64,000 bases of DNA from JAJXUB01 sp047974805 (GTDB taxonomy: Bacteria; Actinomycetota; Actinomycetes; Actinomycetales; Dermatophilaceae): positions 1 to 64,000 of the forward strand of contig JBKECS010000048.1 in the NCBI GenBank assembly GCA_047974805.1. The letters run 5' to 3'. The notes below the pieces were generated by a model that searched no databases, was not told the DNA's origin, and worked only from the letters and a program-made list of their open reading frames with translations. The first letter of the stretch is position 1, and every line of letters begins with the position of its first letter. Shown here piece by piece: positions 16,469 through 24,619 of the stretch. The position numbers were made by a program, and so were the translations under genes.

Positions 16469-17260
16469 CTACGTGACGACCCGGGCGATGAACGCGTCGG
16501 CCTCGGTGAAGATCCTGTCCGCGTCGTGATCGAGGGTGGCAACGTGGTAGCTGTCAGCCAGAACGATCTCGGTGACGTCCACGCTGGAAATTCGGGAGAG
16601 CAGCTTGGCGGAGCTCGATGCGGGCACGACATGGTCCTGCTCGCTACGCAGCAGCAACACCGGCTGAGTGACGGAGGCCATGTCCCTGATCGTCAGGTCC
16701 CAGAGTTTGGTCTGTGAATACAGCGCTTTGAGCGGGATCCGGTCGTAGCACAGCTCGTCCTGGCCGGCCCGGTTGATGTCGTTGCCGATACCCGGCAACG
16801 ACGGGATGATCCGCTGGAGCACCGGCAGGGCCCTCATTCTGACATCCTCGACCAGGTACGCCGGATTGACGAGCACGAGGCCGGCGACCTCACCACCGCG
16901 CTCCTCGGCCAGCCGGGTCACCAGAGCACCACCCATGGACAGGCCACCGACGATGACGTGCTGGCAGCGGATCCGAAGCTCATCGAAGGCGGTGACGATC
17001 TCCCGATACCACTGTTGCCAGGTGGTCTGGTTCATCTGCTGCCAGGTGGTCCCATGCCCGGGCAGCCGCGGCAAACGCACGGTGTATCCGGCGGCGGCCA
17101 GATGCTCCGCCCACGGCCGCAACGAGGCTGGACTGCCGGTGAAGCCGTGCGCGAGCAGCACCCCGACCGGGCCGCCGTCATGGGCATAAGGCTGAGTCCC
17201 GGGCCGACTCGACGGTGCGGCCATCGGGGTGCCCGGGGACGAGGCTGACGTGGCGCTCAT
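16469..17260 (-). CDS. Alpha/beta hydrolase, carboxylesterase/monoacylglycerol-lipase type
   Basis: 263 residues. The oxyanion-hole motif VLLAHGFTGSP is near residue 34, the nucleophile Ser is in the elbow GGLSMGG (near 108), the acid is probably Asp in LLLRSEQDHVV and the His is in DSYHVATLDHDADRI. The arrangement matches Est30-type esterases acting on short to medium acyl esters. AAGGA lies about 7 nt before the ATG. Divergent from plsC, suggesting a lipid-related role, but the physiological substrate is unknown. Confidence 0.87.
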   Translation of the reverse strand: MSATSASSPGTPMAAPSSRPGTQPYAHDGGPVGVLLAHGFTGSPASLRPWAEHLAAAGYTVRLPRLPGHGTTWQQMNQTTWQQWYREIVTAFDELRIRCQHVIVGGLSMGGALVTRLAEERGGEVAGLVLVNPAYLVEDVRMRALPVLQRIIPSLPGIGNDINRAGQDELCYDRIPLKALYSQTKLWDLTIRDMASVTQPVLLLRSEQDHVVPASSSAKLLSRISSVDVTEIVLADSYHVATLDHDADRIFTEADAFIARVVT

Positions 17261-17344
17261 AGTCCGATCCTTGCACGCGACCTCGGCGCCTACCAGGTCC
17301 AGCATCGGTAGAGTTCGACCCAACATCGCCGCCGGAGGTCAACG

Positions 17345-18151
17345 TTGCTCTATTGGTTCCTCAAGACCGTCATCCTCGGTCCGCCGTTGAAGCTGCTCTT
17401 CCGGCCGTGGACCGAGGGGGAGGAGCACGTTCCCGAGCACGGTCCGGCGATCCTGGCCAGCAACCACCTGTCCTTCTCCGACTCGATCTTCTTGCCGCTC
17501 GTGCTCAGGCGCCGGGTCACCTTCTTGGCCAAATCGGACTACTTCACCGGGTCCGGCCTCAAGGGCCGGCTGACCGCCATGTTCTTCCGCGGGGTAGGCC
17601 AGCTCCCGGTGGACCGGTCCGGGGGAAGAGCCAGCGACGCCGCGCTTCGCCAGGGCCTGTTGGTGCTCGGCACCGGGGATCTGTTGGGCATCTACCCCGA
17701 AGGGACCAGGAGCCCCGATGGGCGGCTCTACCGGGGACGGACCGGTGTGGCCCGGATGGCGTTGGCGGCGAACGCACCGGTCATCCCCGTCGCCATGGTC
17801 GGCACCCGTGAGGCCCAACCCACCGGCAAGATCATTCCCCGGATCATCCGGATCGGAGTCCGCTTCGGCGAGCCGCTCGACTTCTCCCGGTATGACGGCA
17901 TGGAGGATGACCGGTTCGTGCTCCGGTCGGTGACCGACGAGATCATGTACGAGTTGATGAGCCTGTCCGGTCAGGAGTACGTCGACATGTACGCCACGTC
18001 GATGAAGGACCGGATCGTGCGGGCCGCCAAGAACCGCGCCCGGCAGGTCCAAGAGGCTGCCCGGCCCGGGCGGGCCAACCCCGAGCTCGAGGCTGCCCTG
18101 GACGCCTCGATGGGCGAGGACCCTCCGGAGATCGACCGGGCCGCGAGCTGA
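17345..18151 (+). CDS. plsC: 1-acyl-sn-glycerol-3-phosphate acyltransferase (PlsC-like)
   Basis: Transfers an acyl chain to lysophosphatidate in phospholipid synthesis; membrane-associated. 268 residues. The catalytic H-x4-D motif is H41-D46 (NHLSFSD), followed by GQLPVDRSGG, the EGTRSPDG glycerol-phosphate motif near 120 and VIPVAMVGT. A TTG start at 17345 is chosen because GGAGG lies 6 nt upstream and the first residues form the expected N-terminal hydrophobic helix. Position next to aroG matches Rv2182c. A charged C-terminal tail of about 50 residues extends past the fold. Confidence 0.9.
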   Translation: MLYWFLKTVILGPPLKLLFRPWTEGEEHVPEHGPAILASNHLSFSDSIFLPLVLRRRVTFLAKSDYFTGSGLKGRLTAMFFRGVGQLPVDRSGGRASDAALRQGLLVLGTGDLLGIYPEGTRSPDGRLYRGRTGVARMALAANAPVIPVAMVGTREAQPTGKIIPRIIRIGVRFGEPLDFSRYDGMEDDRFVLRSVTDEIMYELMSLSGQEYVDMYATSMKDRIVRAAKNRARQVQEAARPGRANPELEAALDASMGEDPPEIDRAAS

Positions 18152-18215
18152 CCGGCGTCGACTGCACGCGGCCATCCGGCATGCGGGCGCGGGTTCGAGG
18201 GCACACAGCGGCTCC

Positions 18216-18221
18216 TATCCT
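18216..18221 (+). promoter_or_regulatory. -10 element TATCCT before the DAHP synthase gene
   Basis: TATCCT is 6 nt before the GTG at 18228; no Shine-Dalgarno sequence. A leaderless transcript is implied. Confidence 0.55.
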
Positions 18222-18227
18222 TATCCG

Positions 18228-19574
18228 GTGAGCCGCAATCCCGAGCAGTCCCTGGCCGACGTCAGAGCCGGTTCCGACCTCGTTGCCCGTCAGCAGCCAC
18301 AATGGCCCGACGCCCAGACGTTGGCCGAGGTCGTCGAGACGCTCCAGTCCTATCCGCCGTTGGTGTTCGCCGGTGAGTGCGACGTGCTGCGCGACCGGAT
18401 CGCTGACGTGGCCCGCGGGGACGCCTTCCTCCTGCAGGGTGGGGACTGCGCGGAGACCTTTGCCAACGCCACCGCAGACAATATTCGCGACCGGGTCAAG
18501 ACCGTGCTGCAGATGGCCGCCGTGCTCACCTACGGCGCGTCGGTGCCCGTGGTCAAGGTCGGCCGGATGGCCGGTCAATACAGCAAGCCGCGGTCGAGCA
18601 ACACCGAGACCCGCGACGAGGTGACCCTGCCGGCCTACCGCGGCGACATGGTCAACGACTTCGAATTCACCGAAGACGCCCGGCAGCCGGACCCGCAGCG
18701 GATGATCCGCGGCTACCACGCGAGCTCCGCCACGCTGAACCTCGTCCGTGCTTTCACCACGGGAGGCTTCGCCGACCTGCGCTACGTGCATGACTGGAAC
18801 AAGGGCTTCGTCGCCAACGCCGCCAAGGCCGAATACGACAAGCTCGCCCGGGATATCGACAAGGCCATGCGGTTCATGAGCGCGTGTGGTGCCGATTTCG
18901 ACGCCATGCGGACGACCGAGTTCTTCGCCGCTCATGAGGGACTGCTGCTGGACTACGAACGGGCGATGACCCGGGTCGACTCGCGTACCGGCCAGCTGTA
19001 CGACACCTCTGCGCACTTCCTCTGGGTGGGGGAGCGCACCCGTGACCTCGACGGGGCACATCTGGACTTCATTGCCCGGATCGCCAATCCCGTCGGGGTG
19101 AAGGTGTCGGCCAAGTCCGACCCGGACACCCTGTTGCGGATGATCGACATCGTTGACCCCGACCGGACCCCGGGACGGTTGACGTTCATCACCCGGATGG
19201 GCGCCGGGACGATTCGTCAGGCCCTGCCACCGCTGGTGGAGAAGGTCACCGCATCCGGGGCGCAAGTGGCCTGGGTGTGTGACCCCATGCACGGCAACAC
19301 GTTCGAAAGCGCCTCCGGCTACAAGACCCGAGACTTCGACGACGTCGTCGAGGAGGTTCGCGGGTTCTTCGAGGTCCACCGCGGCTTGGGGACCGTACCC
19401 GGGGGAATCCACGTCGAGCTGACCGGCAACGACGTCACCGAATGCCTCGGCGGCACGCACAAGGTCCTCGACGCCGACCTCACGCTGCGCTACGAGAGCG
19501 TATGCGATCCGCGGCTGAACCATCAGCAGGCGCTCGAGTTGGCCTTCGTGGTCGCCGACATGCTCGATCGTTGA
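18228..19574 (+). CDS. aroG: 3-deoxy-7-phosphoheptulonate synthase, class II
   Basis: First step of the shikimate pathway: phosphoenolpyruvate + erythrose-4-phosphate to DAHP. 448 residues, the length of class II (plant-type) enzymes. Recognisable segments: FLLQGGDCAETF near 80, VGRMAGQYSKPRS near 110, the DWNKGFV region, TRMGAGTIRQALPPLVEKV and WVCDPMHGNTFESASGYKTR carrying the metal-binding His and Asp. Same family as M. tuberculosis AroG (Rv2178c), which is feedback-inhibited by aromatic amino acids and activates chorismate mutase; those properties are not visible here. Confidence 0.95.
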   Translation: MSRNPEQSLADVRAGSDLVARQQPQWPDAQTLAEVVETLQSYPPLVFAGECDVLRDRIADVARGDAFLLQGGDCAETFANATADNIRDRVKTVLQMAAVLTYGASVPVVKVGRMAGQYSKPRSSNTETRDEVTLPAYRGDMVNDFEFTEDARQPDPQRMIRGYHASSATLNLVRAFTTGGFADLRYVHDWNKGFVANAAKAEYDKLARDIDKAMRFMSACGADFDAMRTTEFFAAHEGLLLDYERAMTRVDSRTGQLYDTSAHFLWVGERTRDLDGAHLDFIARIANPVGVKVSAKSDPDTLLRMIDIVDPDRTPGRLTFITRMGAGTIRQALPPLVEKVTASGAQVAWVCDPMHGNTFESASGYKTRDFDDVVEEVRGFFEVHRGLGTVPGGIHVELTGNDVTECLGGTHKVLDADLTLRYESVCDPRLNHQQALELAFVVADMLDR

Positions 19575-19584
19575 GCTTCTCGCC

Positions 19585-20652
19585 ATGACTTCGGCCCCGC
19601 CTAACCCGCCGATCGTGGCCGACCTGCTCTCGGACACGCTGACCAAGCCGACCGAGCCGATGCGGGCGGCGATGGCCACGGCGTTGGTCGGCGACGACGT
19701 ATTCGGCGAGGATCCGAGCGTCAAGGCCCTGGAGATCCGGGTGGCCGGGTTGCTCGGGCACGAAGCCGGGCTGTTCACTCCCAGCGGGTCCATGGCCAAC
19801 CAGCTGGGGGTGCGGCTGCACGTCGCGCAGGGTGAAGAGCTCATCACCGATTCGCTCGCGCATGTGGTGCGGGCGGAGATGGGCGCGGCAGCGGTGATCT
19901 CGGGGATCACCACCCGGACCTGGATCGCCCCCCGCGGGCAGTTGCGTGCCGAGGACCCGTTGTCCCTCATGGTGACCGACGGCGGCGCCTACCAGGTGCG
20001 CACCGCCCTGGTGGTCGTGGAGAACACGCACAACTTCGGCGGGGGCACCATCCAGTCCCTGGTCGAGATGGAGGCGCTGCGGCGCGGCACGTCGGCGGCA
20101 GGGGTCGCGGTGCATCTGGACGGGGCCCGGCTCTGGCATGCGCACGTGTCGACCGGGCTGCCGTTGACCGCATACGGAGCCCTGGCCGACACGGTGTCGG
20201 TGTGCCTGTCCAAGGGGCTGGGCGCGCCGGTGGGCTCGGTGTTGGTCGGGTCACGTGACCGGATCGAGGAGGCTCGGATCTGGCGGAAGCGGATGGGCGG
20301 CGGAATGCGCCAAGCCGGCATCGTGGCTGCGGCCGGGCTCTACGCCATCGACCATCACGTCGAGCGGCTGGCGCAGGATCACGCCCGAGCCGCCCGGATG
20401 GCGGCGGCCTGTGCGCAGGCCTGCCCTGGGTCTGTCGATCCGGCCGAGGTGGCCACCAACATCGTCATTGTCGACGTCGCGCTGGCGGGGTGGACCAGCG
20501 GGGCCTTCAGTCAGGCCTCGGCCGCGCGGGGCATCCGCCTCTACCCGGTCAGCGGCACCGCGGTGCGGATGGTCTTCCATCTTGATGTCGATGACGCCGC
20601 CACGAGCGCCGCCATCGAGGCGGTCACCGACCTGCTCATCGCGGGCCCGTAG
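19585..20652 (+). CDS. ltaE: Low-specificity L-threonine aldolase
   Basis: PLP enzyme cleaving L-threonine or L-allo-threonine to glycine and acetaldehyde; 355 residues, cytosolic. The N-terminus LLSDTLTKPTEPMRAAM and GDDVFGEDPSVKALE are family signatures; ENTHNFGGGTIQ, HLDGARLWHA and the PLP-lysine in SVCLSKGLGAPVGSVLVGS are intact, as is RKRMGGGMRQAG. It follows aroG by 10 bp and is probably co-transcribed. Convergent with the EamA transporter gene across a hairpin. Confidence 0.92.
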   Translation: MTSAPPNPPIVADLLSDTLTKPTEPMRAAMATALVGDDVFGEDPSVKALEIRVAGLLGHEAGLFTPSGSMANQLGVRLHVAQGEELITDSLAHVVRAEMGAAAVISGITTRTWIAPRGQLRAEDPLSLMVTDGGAYQVRTALVVVENTHNFGGGTIQSLVEMEALRRGTSAAGVAVHLDGARLWHAHVSTGLPLTAYGALADTVSVCLSKGLGAPVGSVLVGSRDRIEEARIWRKRMGGGMRQAGIVAAAGLYAIDHHVERLAQDHARAARMAAACAQACPGSVDPAEVATNIVIVDVALAGWTSGAFSQASAARGIRLYPVSGTAVRMVFHLDVDDAATSAAIEAVTDLLIAGP

Positions 20653-20665
20653 CTGCATCCTCGCG

Positions 20666-20698
20666 CCGCGTCTAGGCCGACTCCGGCCGGCGACGCGG
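20666..20698. terminator. Hairpin between convergent ltaE and EamA genes
   Basis: CCGCGTC (20666-20672) pairs with GACGCGG (20692-20698), with a second stem GGCCG/CGGCC inside. It fills the gap between two converging genes and can act on both strands. There is no T-run, as is usual for high-GC terminators. Confidence 0.55.
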
Positions 20699-21670
20699 TC
20701 ACACCTCGTGGTGCAACGCCTCGCTGGGGGGCGCATCCTGTGCGCTGGCCCGCCCCGACGGCATTCTGCCGAGTTCGACGACATACATGGCCAGGACCAC
20801 CAGCCCGCCACCGACGATCATCCGGGCGGTCAGGCTCTCCCCGCCCAAGGCGACGGCGAACCCGGCCGCGAACACCGGCTCCAAGGTCATGACGATGGCC
20901 GCACTCGTCGCGCTCAAATGGGACTGCGCCCACGTCTGGGCCCACAGCGCGCCGGCCCCGGCAACGAGGGCCATATAGACCAGGGCCGTCCACTGTCCGC
21001 CGGATTCGGGCAGCTGGATCCCACCCGGGAGCGCCGCGAGGGTGCACAGGATGGCGATGACCGCGGCCTGCACGGTGGCCAGGCCGAGGGCGTTGTCCGC
21101 GCGGGACCACCGGCCGAGTCCGACGATGTGGGCAGCGTAAAGTCCGGCCGCAACCAGGGTCTGCGCTTCGCCGACCCCGGCGGACAGCCCATACAGAGAG
21201 AGCACGCCCAGTCCCGCAGCGGCGAGCGCAGTCCCTACCCAACCAGCCGGGCCGACCCGTTCGGCGAAGACTATCGCCGCGAGCAGCGGGGTGAAGATCA
21301 CGTAGGTTCCGGTGATGAACCCCGACGTAGAGGCGTCCGTATGCGCTAGACCCATCGTCTGCAGGAGCTGGGCCGCGCCGTACAGCCCCCCTAGCAACGC
21401 GCCGATCCGCAAGTCCGCAGAGGCCAAGGCCCTCAGATGCCCCCAGAACGCGGCGACCATCACCACCGCGGCGATGGTGAAGCGAACCGCGAGGAAATCC
21501 GATGCCGGGATGGTTTGAACCAGGTCGTGAATGAGGAAGAACGTCGAGCCCCAGACGGCAGTGACCCCGACCAGCAGCACGGTGGCCAGCCGGGGGAGGA
21601 GATCGGGCCGATTGGGCGAAGGATGATCGCTGGGGGTCGAACCCGCGGGGGGCGGATCTGCGTCGGGCAT
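20699..21670 (-). CDS. DMT-superfamily transporter (EamA family)
   Basis: 323 residues with about ten membrane helices in two EamA repeats: WGSTFFLIHDLVQTIPASDF and ALLGGLYGAAQLLQTMGLAHT in the first half, HIVGLGRWSRADN and SAAIVMTLEPVFAAGFAVALGGE in the second. The last matches the repeat signature of metabolite exporters/importers such as RhaT or YdcZ-like proteins. Substrate unknown. The ATG at 21670 gives a Pro-rich cytoplasmic N-tail of about 28 residues. It sits downstream of pknL on the same strand, 28 bp apart, and may be in its operon. Confidence 0.85.
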   Translation of the reverse strand: MPDADPPPAGSTPSDHPSPNRPDLLPRLATVLLVGVTAVWGSTFFLIHDLVQTIPASDFLAVRFTIAAVVMVAAFWGHLRALASADLRIGALLGGLYGAAQLLQTMGLAHTDASTSGFITGTYVIFTPLLAAIVFAERVGPAGWVGTALAAAGLGVLSLYGLSAGVGEAQTLVAAGLYAAHIVGLGRWSRADNALGLATVQAAVIAILCTLAALPGGIQLPESGGQWTALVYMALVAGAGALWAQTWAQSHLSATSAAIVMTLEPVFAAGFAVALGGESLTARMIVGGGLVVLAMYVVELGRMPSGRASAQDAPPSEALHHEV

Positions 21671-21698
21671 TTCGGCTCGGTTCGCCCCCCCAGGGCGC

Positions 21699-23711
21699 TC
21701 AGAAGACCGTCATGACGACGGTGGAACCCTTGGGGACCTGGGTCCCGTGTGCTGGATTGGTCTCCCGGACGGTGCCGAAGAAGTTGCCGTAGGGGTAGTC
21801 GGTTGTGACGACGAGGCCCAGTGCCTGCAGTTGGGCCTTTGCCTGACCCTCCTGGAGTCGGCGTACGTCGGGGATGGTCACCAGGACCGGCCCCTTGGAG
21901 ATGACCAGGGTAATGGTGCCACCTCGGTAGCCGGTGCCCGAGCGCGGGTCCTGAGAGATCACGGCGCCCTTGGGGACCGAATCGCTGTTGGCGCTGCGGG
22001 AGTCCTCGACGGTGAAGCCGAGTGTGGTCAGGGCCGCCTTGGCCTCGGCGGCCGGTTTCCCGGTGTAGTCAGGGATCTGGATGGGTTGGCGGCCCTTGCT
22101 CACGACGAGCGCGACCTTGCTGCCGGGCTTGAGCGCGACACCCGCCTTGGGGTCGGTGGAGATGACCACACCGGACTTGACCGTCTCGCTCCAGGCTCCG
22201 GACACCGCACCGAGAGCCAGGTGAGTCTTGGTCAACGCCGACGTCGCGACAGCTTGGCTGCTCCCGGCCAGTCTCGGTACGGCGTAGCGTTCCGGCCCCT
22301 TGGACACCTGGAGGTCGATCGTGCTGCCCCGACGCAGGCTGGCGCCGGCCGGAGGGTCGCTGCTGACGACATTTCCGGCGGGGACATCCTCGCTGTAGAC
22401 CTCGCTCGCGGTGCCACTGAGGTAGGCCTTGTCGAGGCTGGCCAAGGCATCGTGCAAGGGTGCTCCGGCCACCGCGGGAACAGCGGTGGGCGCGCCCGGC
22501 CCGGCGAGGAAGAACCAGCCCGTTCCCGCGGCCAGCAGGGCAGCCAGGAGCACCGCGAGCCACGCTGCACGGCGACGATTGCGCGGCTGATCGGGGGGTT
22601 CGGGACTATCCGGTGACCCGACGCCTACCGGATGGCCGCCATCGGTGCGTAGCGGCGCGGTGCGTGCGGGCTCGGTCTGTAGGGGTGCGGTCTGCGAAGG
22701 TGCGGCCTCCAACGGTTCGTTGGATGTGAGCCAGGGGTGCAGATCGTTTGCCGCCGTCGTGGCCGGGCCCGTAGTGGAGGCAACCGGCGGCATCGGCATG
22801 GTCAACGATGTCGAGTCGTCGGCGGCAGCCAGGAGGACCGGGCGGTGGTCGAGCTCAGCTGGGTCGCTCTTGCGCAGTGCCTGACGCATCAAGGTGGCCA
22901 TGGCGCGCCCGTCGGCAGGCCGGTCGTCCGGGTCGCGGCTGGTTGCCCGGGTGAGCAGGTGGGCCAGCTCGGCCGGCACCGCGTCTACCCGCTCGGTCAT
23001 CGCCGGCACGCCACCGTGGACGTGTTGGTAGGCGACGTGGATGGGGTTGTCGCCGCGGAACGCCTTGGTGCCGGTCAACGCCTCGAAGAGGAGCAGGCCG
23101 GCGGCATACACGTCCGAGCGAGCGTCGGCGACGCCGTGCTCGACCTGTTCGGGAGACAGATACGCGGCGGTACCGAGCACCACCCCGGTGGCCGAGGTAG
23201 AGGTCTGTGAGGTGATGGTTCGAGCCAAGCCGAAGTCGGCGACCTTGACGACCCCATCCCGCCGGATGAGGACGTTCTCCGGTTTGACGTCCCGGTGGAG
23301 GAATCCTTCGCCATGGGCGTACCCGAGGGCATCGAGCACGGGCAGGATGATGCCTGCGGCGCGCCGGGCAGTCATCGGACCTTCGCGGCGGACCACATCG
23401 GCCATGGTCGTGCCGGGAACGTACTCCATGGCGAGGAATTGATCGCCGTCGTCCTGGAATTGGTCGAACACCGCGACCAGGTGGGGGTGGGACAACCGGG
23501 CCGCAGATTGGGCCTCGCGCCGGAACCGGCCAACGAACTGTGGGTCGGCGGCTAGATGCGGGTAGAGCATCTTGAGGGCGATCTCGCGGTCGAGGCGCAG
23601 GTCTACGGCCAGGTAGACGACGGCCATGCCTCCCTCGGCGAGGCGGCGCAGAACACGGTAGCGGCCATCGACCTCGCGGCCGATGATCTGGTCCTGAGCC
23701 TTCGACGTCAC
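21699..23711 (-). CDS. pknL: Stk1/PknB-type Ser/Thr protein kinase with four PASTA domains
   Basis: 670 residues, single-pass membrane kinase sensing the cell wall. Kinase domain about 11-275: glycine loop LAEGGMAVVY, ALKML Lys, catalytic HRDVKPENV, VADFGLAR. A Pro/Ala-rich juxtamembrane linker is followed by one membrane helix (AWLAVLLAALLAAGTGWFFL) and four extracellular PASTA repeats of about 65 residues to the C-terminus; PASTA domains bind peptidoglycan fragments. The second of two consecutive GTG codons is chosen because TAGAAT lies 6 nt before it. Beside an Rv2175c homologue and aroG this is by context PknL (Rv2176), although M. tuberculosis PknL lacks PASTA repeats, so domain-wise it is PknB-like. 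Confidence 0.9.
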   Translation of the reverse strand: MTSKAQDQIIGREVDGRYRVLRRLAEGGMAVVYLAVDLRLDREIALKMLYPHLAADPQFVGRFRREAQSAARLSHPHLVAVFDQFQDDGDQFLAMEYVPGTTMADVVRREGPMTARRAAGIILPVLDALGYAHGEGFLHRDVKPENVLIRRDGVVKVADFGLARTITSQTSTSATGVVLGTAAYLSPEQVEHGVADARSDVYAAGLLLFEALTGTKAFRGDNPIHVAYQHVHGGVPAMTERVDAVPAELAHLLTRATSRDPDDRPADGRAMATLMRQALRKSDPAELDHRPVLLAAADDSTSLTMPMPPVASTTGPATTAANDLHPWLTSNEPLEAAPSQTAPLQTEPARTAPLRTDGGHPVGVGSPDSPEPPDQPRNRRRAAWLAVLLAALLAAGTGWFFLAGPGAPTAVPAVAGAPLHDALASLDKAYLSGTASEVYSEDVPAGNVVSSDPPAGASLRRGSTIDLQVSKGPERYAVPRLAGSSQAVATSALTKTHLALGAVSGAWSETVKSGVVISTDPKAGVALKPGSKVALVVSKGRQPIQIPDYTGKPAAEAKAALTTLGFTVEDSRSANSDSVPKGAVISQDPRSGTGYRGGTITLVISKGPVLVTIPDVRRLQEGQAKAQLQALGLVVTTDYPYGNFFGTVRETNPAHGTQVPKGSTVVMTVF

Positions 23712-23717
23712 CACGAG

Positions 23718-23723
23718 ATTCTA
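23718..23723 (-). promoter_or_regulatory. -10 element TAGAAT before the PASTA kinase gene
   Basis: TAGAAT, one of the closest matches to TATAAT in the window, is 6 nt before the GTG at 23711 (3 nt before the alternative GTG at 23714). No Shine-Dalgarno sequence. Confidence 0.55.
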
Positions 23724-24019
23724 GGTCTTCGCCAGGGATTTTCCGCGACACAGGCGTCGATGCCCCAGGTTGCCACCGGATCGGATTCGGCGCGGGCAGC
23801 TTCGAACCTGCTGCTGAACTGTCGCGTTGGTCATCGGCTACGTCCTGGGCGCTGTGGCGTCATGGTCGACGGACGCACGGATCATCGCCGTCGACGGCGG
23901 CGCGGGCTTCGCTAAGACCGGAGATACAGGAGTTATAGAAATTATCCCATGTGACTAGATTTTGCGGTGTGACGCCCCGGGTACGTCGGGAATTGGCCAC
24001 ATGTGGCACCCTGTCGGGC
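23724..24019. other. Intergenic region between divergent kinase and Rv2175c-like genes
   Basis: About 300 bp without a supportable gene. It includes an AT-rich patch at about 23916-23965 (GGAGTTATAGAAATTATCCC and following), unusual in this genome and a likely protein-binding or promoter region for the rightward gene. CACCCT at 24007 lies 7 nt before the GTG at 24020 and may be a weak -10. I see no RNA gene in it. Confidence 0.5.
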
Positions 24020-24409
24020 GTGACTGAGCCGACCTCCGCCGCCGCTGCTGACCGATCGCTCGAGGAACTTGTCGAGGAATGGCTCAGCATTCCCGACGTC
24101 GCCGAGCGGTTGGGAGTTCGTCTGTCCGACGTCCGACGCATGCTTGCCGACCGACTGTTGCTCAGCCACCGCGTAGGGGAACGTCAGGTCCTCGCCGTCC
24201 CGGCGGCCTTCATCGACGCGGAGGGCGTGCTGGCCTCGCTCGAGGGAACGTTGACGGTGCTGGCCGACAGCGGCTTGAATGATGAGGAGGCGCTGCGCTG
24301 GCTCTTTACCGTCGATGAATCGCTGCCGCTGGGTGGCACTCCGGTGGACAATCTGCGCGGTGGCCGCAAGACCGAGATTCGCCGCCGCGCCATGGAACTC
24401 GCCCTCTAA
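24020..24409 (+). CDS. Rv2175c-family DNA-binding protein (putative PknL substrate)
   Basis: 129 residues. An N-terminal winged-helix/HTH segment (WLSIPDVAERLGVRLSDVRRML, about 20-42) is followed by LLLSHRVGERQVLAVPAAF and a C-terminal helical part ending KTEIRRRAMELAL. In M. tuberculosis, Rv2175c binds DNA and is phosphorylated by PknL on an N-terminal Thr; here the N-terminus starts VTEPTSAAAADRS and offers Thr and Ser sites. It is divergent from the kinase gene, the same arrangement as in mycobacteria. GTG at 24020 fits the family length. Target promoters are unknown. Confidence 0.85.
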   Translation: MTEPTSAAAADRSLEELVEEWLSIPDVAERLGVRLSDVRRMLADRLLLSHRVGERQVLAVPAAFIDAEGVLASLEGTLTVLADSGLNDEEALRWLFTVDESLPLGGTPVDNLRGGRKTEIRRRAMELAL

Positions 24410-24505
24410 CCCCACCCCGAAACCTCCGGATTTACGCCACAGGTGGGAACCTAGAGCTTCGCACGGGAAACTTTCCCTAGCCAAGCTCTGGGTTCCCTTG
24501 CGGAG
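24410..24505 (+). repeat. Stem-loop repeat element, copy A
   Basis: Starts right after the stop of the Rv2175c-like gene. It contains AACCTCCGGATTTACGCC (24421-24438), then a long hairpin: GGGAACC-TAGAGCTT (24445-24459) pairs with AAGCTCTG-GGTTCCC (24483-24497), with GGGAAA/TTTCCC stacked inside. Copy B at 35021-35116 (opposite strand) has the same order of parts and is identical over most of the flank. It sits between convergent genes and probably works as a terminator. The remaining 24506-24619 shows no gene. Confidence 0.8.
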
Positions 24506-24619
24506 TTCACAACCATGGCCGCCTTGCTTGGCGACCTTCACACAACGGCCCGCCTCACGTGGGCGAAGCTCACCCAATGGCTCACCACAAGGCCCGGACG
24601 GGGAGGCCCGAGTGACTTC

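Noticed and set aside
17943..19970. 675-codon open frame antisense to plsC, aroG and ltaE
   Set aside because: Open only because of the third-position GC bias; the plus-strand genes have complete catalytic motifs.
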